A DNA stretch of 9,824 nt from Methanobacteriaceae archaeon. GTDB taxonomy: Archaea > Methanobacteriota > Methanobacteria > Methanobacteriales > Methanobacteriaceae. Positions 6,206 through 9,824 of the stretch are shown in pieces. Within the stretch, counting starts at the first letter, position 1, and the number at the start of each line of letters is the position of its first letter. The notes beneath the pieces are model-generated. The model had not been told where the DNA came from. It did no database searches and was given only the letters and a program-made list of their open reading frames with translations. Both the position numbers and the translations under genes were made by a program. Location: contig JADGNH010000070.1 of the NCBI GenBank assembly GCA_017883605.1, positions 1 through 9,824 of the forward strand, read 5' to 3'.

Positions 6206-7579
6206 ATGAAAGATACATTAGATCCCGATTTAATTGAAAAGATCATTAAATCCATGGAAGAAAAGGCAGATTATGTGGATATAAGAGTTAATGAGAGTCT
6301 TAACAATGTAGTAGTTATGAAAGATGGGAAGATCCAGGAGATAAGGTCTGGAAACGATTTTGGAGGGTGTGTGAGGGTCTTGAAAGACGGATCCTGGGGC
6401 TTCACCTTCACCACCCAAATGTCAAAGCTGGATGACATGGCCGAATCTGCCTTAAAACTTGCCAAGTCTCTTGAAAGCCAGGTTAAACTGGCAGATATTG
6501 ATACCACCACAGATAAGGTAAAATCAAAGGCCAAATTAAAGCCTTCAAATGTATCACTGGATGAAAAAAAAGAAGTTATGGTAGACGCAGAGAAGGCCGC
6601 CCGTCTGGATGGAATTGTAAGCACCACCGTGAACTACATGGATATGGAAGGGCAGAACCTTTTTTTGAGCTCAGAAGGAACCTCCCTACAGGTTGAGGAA
6701 AGCAGAGTGGTCCTGTTTTTAAATGCAGTTGCAGCTTCTGAAGGAGTTATGCAGTTTGGACACAAAAGTACCGGTGGAGTGGCTGGTTTTGAAGTCCTGA
6801 AAAATGAAGATATGGAAAAATTCGGAAGAACAGCCGCATCAAAGGCTTTAAGACTTCTTAAAGCAAAGTCACCGCCTTCTGGAAGGTTTCCAGTAGTGAT
6901 GGACTGCGAACTCACCGGAGTTTTTATCCACGAGGCCCTGGGACATGCGGCAGAAGCAGATCTTATCCTGCAAAACGATTCTATACTCAAAGGAAAGTTA
7001 AATTCTCAGATCGGCTCTGAAAAGGTTACTATCATCGACGACGCCAGTATGGATGCTTTCGGATACTATCCCTATGATTCAGAAGGGGTAAAAACATCAC
7101 AAAATATTCTGGTGAAAAATGGAATTCTAAAATCCCTATTAAGTTCCAGGGAAACAGCATCTCAACTGGGCATAGTTCCATCTGGAAACGCCAGGTCATC
7201 AGTGGGAGAACAGCCCATAGTCCGCATGAGTAACACTTACCTGAAGCCAGGTAATCTTAAACGCAGCGAGATCTTTGAAGACCTCCAAGAAGGAATATAT
7301 CTTAAAGGGTCCCGGGGAGGCCAGGTTGACACAGGGAAAGGAATTTTCCAGTTTAACGCTGCAGAGTCATTTATGATAAAAGATGGTGAGATATCCGAAA
7401 CTTTAAGAGATGTGTCCCTCTCTGGAAATATTCTGGAGATGTTAATGAAAGTGGATGGGATTGGATCTGATTTTAAGATGGGCGTGGGTTTCTGTGGTAA
7501 AGCAGGACAAACCGTTCCGGTAGGTGATGGAGGGCCCCATGTAAGGGTCACCGAAGCAACCGTAGGGGGTGCCATGTGA
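6206..7579 (+). CDS. tldD: TldD family zinc metalloprotease
   Basis: This 457-residue cytoplasmic protein has the TldD/PmbA fold. The metal-binding HExxxH is HEALGH (H242, E243, H247), and the C-terminal FCGKAGQTVPVGDGGPHVRV region supplies the expected zinc-ligand cysteine, C430. In bacteria TldD pairs with the catalytically inactive TldE/PmbA to degrade unfolded peptides and process antitoxins or modified-peptide precursors. The HExxxH shows that this is the active subunit. No TldE gene is adjacent in this window, so the partner must be elsewhere. The ATG follows AAAGGTAG. The stop overlaps the start of the AMMECR1-family gene (TGATG), indicating translational coupling. Its substrate in this archaeon is unknown. 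Confidence 0.94.
   Translation: MKDTLDPDLIEKIIKSMEEKADYVDIRVNESLNNVVVMKDGKIQEIRSGNDFGGCVRVLKDGSWGFTFTTQMSKLDDMAESALKLAKSLESQVKLADIDTTTDKVKSKAKLKPSNVSLDEKKEVMVDAEKAARLDGIVSTTVNYMDMEGQNLFLSSEGTSLQVEESRVVLFLNAVAASEGVMQFGHKSTGGVAGFEVLKNEDMEKFGRTAASKALRLLKAKSPPSGRFPVVMDCELTGVFIHEALGHAAEADLILQNDSILKGKLNSQIGSEKVTIIDDASMDAFGYYPYDSEGVKTSQNILVKNGILKSLLSSRETASQLGIVPSGNARSSVGEQPIVRMSNTYLKPGNLKRSEIFEDLQEGIYLKGSRGGQVDTGKGIFQFNAAESFMIKDGEISETLRDVSLSGNILEMLMKVDGIGSDFKMGVGFCGKAGQTVPVGDGGPHVRVTEATVGGAM
7565..7571 (+). promoter_or_regulatory. Ribosome site deciding the AMMECR1-family start
   Basis: GGGGGTG inside the last tldD codons is seven bases before the ATG at 7579 and four before an in-frame GTG at 7576. 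The spacing and the TGATG overlap favour the ATG, though the GTG adds only one residue. Confidence 0.6.
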
Positions 7580-8148
7580 TGTTATCTCAAGAGGAAGGAA
7601 ATTTCCTGGTCAAACTGGCCAGAAAAACCATAGAAGTTTATTTAAATGAAGAAAAAGTTTTAAACGTACCTGATGATACTCCTAATACGTTGAAAGAGGA
7701 TATGGGAGTATTTGTAACCCTTAATCGTGGAGATGATCTTCGGGGATGTATAGGATACCCTGAACCAATAAAACCCCTGGTAAATGCCGTTATAGAAGCA
7801 GCCATATCCGCTGCAACTCAGGATCCAAGATTTCCCCCAGTAAAACCCCATGAAATGGATGAAATCACGGTGGAAGTAAGTGTTTTGACCAAACCCCAGC
7901 TTATAGAAGTGGATAAACCTGCGGATTATCCTGAGAAGATTAAAATTGGTGAAGATGGACTCATTGTAGAGACCAGATTCTATCGAGGGCTTTTACTACC
8001 CCAGGTAGCCACTGAATGGCGGTGGGATGCAGAAGAGTTTTTAAGTAACACCTGTATGAAGGCCGGTCTTTCACCAGACTGCTGGCTCTCACCGGAAGTG
8101 AAAATTTACCAGTTCCAAGGCCAGATCTTCCAGGAAACCCCTAAATAA
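7579..8148 (+). CDS. amrA: AMMECR1-family protein (AmmeMemoRadiSam system protein A)
   Basis: This 189-residue protein matches the AMMECR1 domain along its whole length. The hallmark LRGCIGYPEP is at 54-63 (C57), followed by QDPRFPPV (81-88) and LLPQVATEWRWDAEEFL (139-155), with a second conserved-looking C159. The family occurs in all domains of life and is often encoded near Memo-family and radical-SAM proteins, hence the name. Neither is in this window. The biochemical function is not settled; the conserved cysteine suggests catalysis or thiol chemistry. The gene overlaps the tldD stop, so the two should be made together. Seven T residues directly after the stop (8150-8156) probably end the transcript. 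Confidence 0.92.
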   Translation: MLSQEEGNFLVKLARKTIEVYLNEEKVLNVPDDTPNTLKEDMGVFVTLNRGDDLRGCIGYPEPIKPLVNAVIEAAISAATQDPRFPPVKPHEMDEITVEVSVLTKPQLIEVDKPADYPEKIKIGEDGLIVETRFYRGLLLPQVATEWRWDAEEFLSNTCMKAGLSPDCWLSPEVKIYQFQGQIFQETPK

Positions 8149-8149
8149 C

Positions 8150-8156
8150 TTTTTTT
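8150..8156 (+). terminator. Oligo-T terminator candidate after the AMMECR1-family gene
   Basis: Seven consecutive T residues begin one base after the stop codon. This fits an archaeal terminator for the tldD operon and suggests that the NOG1 gene, 78 bp on, has its own promoter or depends on read-through. Confidence 0.45.
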
Positions 8157-8209
8157 AGTTATTAATTTAAATTTAGTTACAAATTTAAAAATTTAGTTAT
8201 TAATTTAAA
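8154..8209. repeat. Three tandem copies of an 18-bp repeat upstream of NOG1
   Basis: TTTAGTTATTAATTTAAA occurs exactly at 8154-8171 and 8192-8209. A copy with two changes (TTTAGTTACAAATTTAAA) sits directly after the first at 8172-8189. The array fills nearly the whole gap, so any NOG1 promoter must lie within it. TTTAAA-type stretches could act as TATA boxes. Confidence 0.85.
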
Positions 8210-8226
8210 AAAATCTAAGTGATGAA

Positions 8227-9237
8227 ATGTTTTTACCAACCATACCCACCCCAGAAGAGGTTCTGGACAAGAGTTTTAGAAGGGCTAAAAAAGCCGCAAA
8301 CAAGGTGAGAAGTTCAAAAATACCCCGCCATCTAAAAGCAAAAAGGACAGAAGAGGCTCGTGTTAAAACTGCCTGCCAGGTAATCCAAGAGACCTTCAAA
8401 AACATACTGGAGAAGACCCCTAATGTAGAAGATATGCCCATGTTTTATCAGGACTACATCGACGTAGTGGTGGGAGTAGACCAGCTTAAAAAGTCCCTTG
8501 GTGCATTGAACTGGGCCGTAGCCCTGATATCCAAGTTTGAAAACCAGTATGTATTTAAAATAAGAAGATCAAACCCAGAGAATGCGGCAAAAATCAGGAA
8601 AGAGGCTTTTGGGCGAATATCTTCTGTGATTTACAGGATAGAGGATGAGCTGAACTTTTTGAATTATGCCAAGGTAAAACTGAAAAACATGCCTACCATT
8701 GACTTTGACGCCATAACCGCAGTTATAGCTGGTTTTCCCAACGTGGGAAAGTCCACTGTTCTCCGACAGATGACCACGGCAGAGCCCAGAGTGGCTGACT
8801 ATCCATTCACAACCACCGGTATTCAAATAGGTCATTTAGAGAAGAAATGGAAGAAATATCAGATAATAGATACTCCCGGGCTTCTGGACAGGCCAATTAG
8901 GGATATGAACCAGATAGAGCTCAACGCCATGGTGGCCCTGGAACATCTGGCCGATGTGATTATCTACATATTCGATGCATCTGAAACCTCAGGATATCCA
9001 CTTGAAAGCCAGTACAGTCTTTTAAAAGAAATAAAACATATTTTTAAGTCACCTATAATCTGTATTTTTAATAAAATGGATTTAGTGGAAGATGTCAAGT
9101 ATTCAGATGAATATATTAAAAAAATTGATGAACCCATTCTGGTGGCTGCATCAGAGGGAAAAGGAATAGCTGAATTAATAGAAAAACTGGAAGATTTTGA
9201 ACATGAAAGGATAAATATACCAAAAAGAGTTAAATAA
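8227..9237 (+). CDS. NOG1-type GTPase (Obg/NOG1 family, ribosome biogenesis)
   Basis: This 336-residue protein has the NOG1 order: an N-terminal helical domain rich in Lys and Arg (about 1-160), then a GTPase domain. G1 is GFPNVGKST (169-177), G2 lies in PFTTTG (194-198 region), G3 is DTPG (215-218), G4 is NKMD (282-285) and G5 is ASEG (308-311). Eukaryotic Nog1 acts in maturation of the large ribosomal subunit; archaeal members are shorter, lack its long C-terminal extension and are presumed to do similar work. The length is normal for archaeal members. The ATG is preceded by a weak AGTGAT site. A short overlapping ATG at 8222 is in another frame and was not used. Confidence 0.94.
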   Translation: MFLPTIPTPEEVLDKSFRRAKKAANKVRSSKIPRHLKAKRTEEARVKTACQVIQETFKNILEKTPNVEDMPMFYQDYIDVVVGVDQLKKSLGALNWAVALISKFENQYVFKIRRSNPENAAKIRKEAFGRISSVIYRIEDELNFLNYAKVKLKNMPTIDFDAITAVIAGFPNVGKSTVLRQMTTAEPRVADYPFTTTGIQIGHLEKKWKKYQIIDTPGLLDRPIRDMNQIELNAMVALEHLADVIIYIFDASETSGYPLESQYSLLKEIKHIFKSPIICIFNKMDLVEDVKYSDEYIKKIDEPILVAASEGKGIAELIEKLEDFEHERINIPKRVK

Positions 9238-9586
9238 CCGGGAATAGTACCTCCAACAATATCGCCGATAAATTCTTTAAATATTTTTATTTGGATAAAA
9301 TCCTTACTGTTCCTTTAAAACCAAATAATTTCTTTTATAAACTAACACATTCCTCTATAATTTCAATGAATTCTTTTACAAACTAAATAATTCTTTAAAT
9401 TCAATTTGAGGGAGCTTTAAACCTATCTATAACAATTAATAATTAGATTAATATTATAAAAAGGTCCATTTTACTTTTTTTTATTAATTTCATTGCTATT
9501 TATCCATTTTTTTCATGCTTTATATTCATTAAAAGAATTTCTCAAGCTTCCTTTCAAAAAAAAATATAAACAATAAAATATATTCT
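9238..9586. other. AT-rich gap between NOG1 and the transposase-like ORF
   Basis: No gene, RNA or stable hairpin is visible in these 349 bases. They hold a 20-bp repeat array (9310-9407) and an eight-T run at 9475-9482 that could end plus-strand transcription. Beyond about 9420 the sequence becomes extremely AT-rich. The left end of any insertion sequence carrying the following ORF probably lies here, but without the right end no terminal inverted repeat can be identified. Confidence 0.6.
9310..9407. repeat. Four to five tandem copies of a 20-21 bp repeat after NOG1
   Basis: Units begin at 9310, 9330, 9350, 9371 and 9391, each opening with TTC(C/T)(T/C)TTA or similar. The unit at 9371 reads TTCTTTTACAAACTAAATAA. 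The units at 9330 and 9371 agree at 15 of their first 16 bases; the others are more diverged and the last is partial. Confidence 0.7.
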
Positions 9587-9824
9587 GTGAGTAAAATAAT
9601 AAAATTTTCCAATTTTATAAACAAAATTATATGTGATTACGAAACAGATATATATAAAAAATATAAAAGAATTAAAAAAACTTCTTTAATGGATGGTTTA
9701 TTATTTAGATTATATTGTACTCATTTAGGTTCATCACAAGATATTGCATCGTCATCTATAAATTTAGTTAAAAATACACTTAATATAGGAAAGTTAGTTA
9801 CAAGGCAATCATATGCTAAAAGAG
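9587..9824 (+). CDS. Partial transposase-like ORF (N-terminus, runs off the window)
   Basis: The frame is open from an in-frame stop at 9530 to the right edge; the first conventional start is GTG at 9587, giving at least 79 residues. The next is ATG at 9689. The product is Lys- and Ile-rich and includes MDGLLFRLYCTHLGSSQ followed by NTLNIGKLVTRQSYAKR. This resembles the N-terminal region of DDE-type transposases found in insertion sequences of methanogens, but the catalytic domain is beyond the edge, so the family cannot be fixed. By count 51 of 238 bases are G or C (about 21%), far below the neighbouring NOG1 gene, which fits acquired DNA. No good ribosome site precedes the GTG. Another AT-rich acquired gene is possible. 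Confidence 0.45.
   Translation, partial: MSKIIKFSNFINKIICDYETDIYKKYKRIKKTSLMDGLLFRLYCTHLGSSQDIASSSINLVKNTLNIGKLVTRQSYAKR

Noticed and set aside
6634..6990. Antisense open frames of about 118 codons under tldD and similar ones under cbiO
   Set aside because: They are mirror images of well-supported genes, with Ser- and Pro-rich products typical of antisense reading, and no ribosome site.
9238..9586. Terminal inverted repeat of an insertion sequence
   Set aside because: The right end is outside the window, so any matching repeat cannot be identified, and AT-rich short matches here are not informative.

Overview
The window looks like chromosomal DNA of a hydrogenotrophic methanogen of the Methanobacteriales, most likely a Methanobacterium or close relative. 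The reasons are: an archaeal-type NOG1 GTPase; the two-gene homocysteine module (DUF39-CBS plus NIL-ferredoxin) known from methanogens; a DUF362 protein with two clusters; TldD followed by an AMMECR1-family protein; Shine-Dalgarno sequences of the GGTGA/GAGG type; and moderately AT-rich genes separated by very AT-rich gaps. The assignment rests on recognising families by eye, not on a search.

Layout. Positions 1-2284 (+) hold the end of a cobalt ECF transporter operon: cbiN, cbiQ and cbiO. The genes are unusually far apart (172 and 210 bp), and both gaps carry short direct repeats. Positions 2467-3597 (+) encode an uncharacterised DUF362 iron-sulfur protein. Convergent with it, 5718-3780 (-) is a tight two-gene operon, a DUF39 plus two CBS domain protein followed by a NIL-domain 2[4Fe-4S] ferredoxin. 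This matches the pair shown in Methanosarcina to make homocysteine from aspartate semialdehyde. A 487-bp divergent gap (5719-6205) follows. It holds a degenerate 16-17 bp tandem array of about ten units, a perfect 14-bp palindrome, a pair of imperfect direct repeats bracketing the region, and a possible 32-residue cysteine-rich ORF. Positions 6206-8148 (+) are tldD translationally coupled to an AMMECR1/AmmeMemoRadiSam A gene, then a NOG1-type GTPase at 8227-9237. After a 349-bp AT-rich gap with another 20-bp array, the window ends in the N-terminal part of a very AT-rich ORF (51 of 238 bases G or C) that resembles an archaeal insertion-sequence transposase.

How the genes fit together. The cobalt transporter supplies the metal for corrinoid enzymes such as the methyl-transferases of methanogenesis. 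The DUF39-CBS/NIL-ferredoxin pair feeds sulfide into homocysteine and so methionine, with the ferredoxin as likely electron donor. TldD, the AMMECR1-family protein and NOG1 are housekeeping genes with no obvious link to these pathways.

The genes are mostly ordinary. The unexplained structure is in the gaps: five show different, locus-specific short tandem or direct repeats. I did not find a clear new defence or mobile system; the best leads are the 5719-6205 gap and the AT-rich ORF at the right edge.
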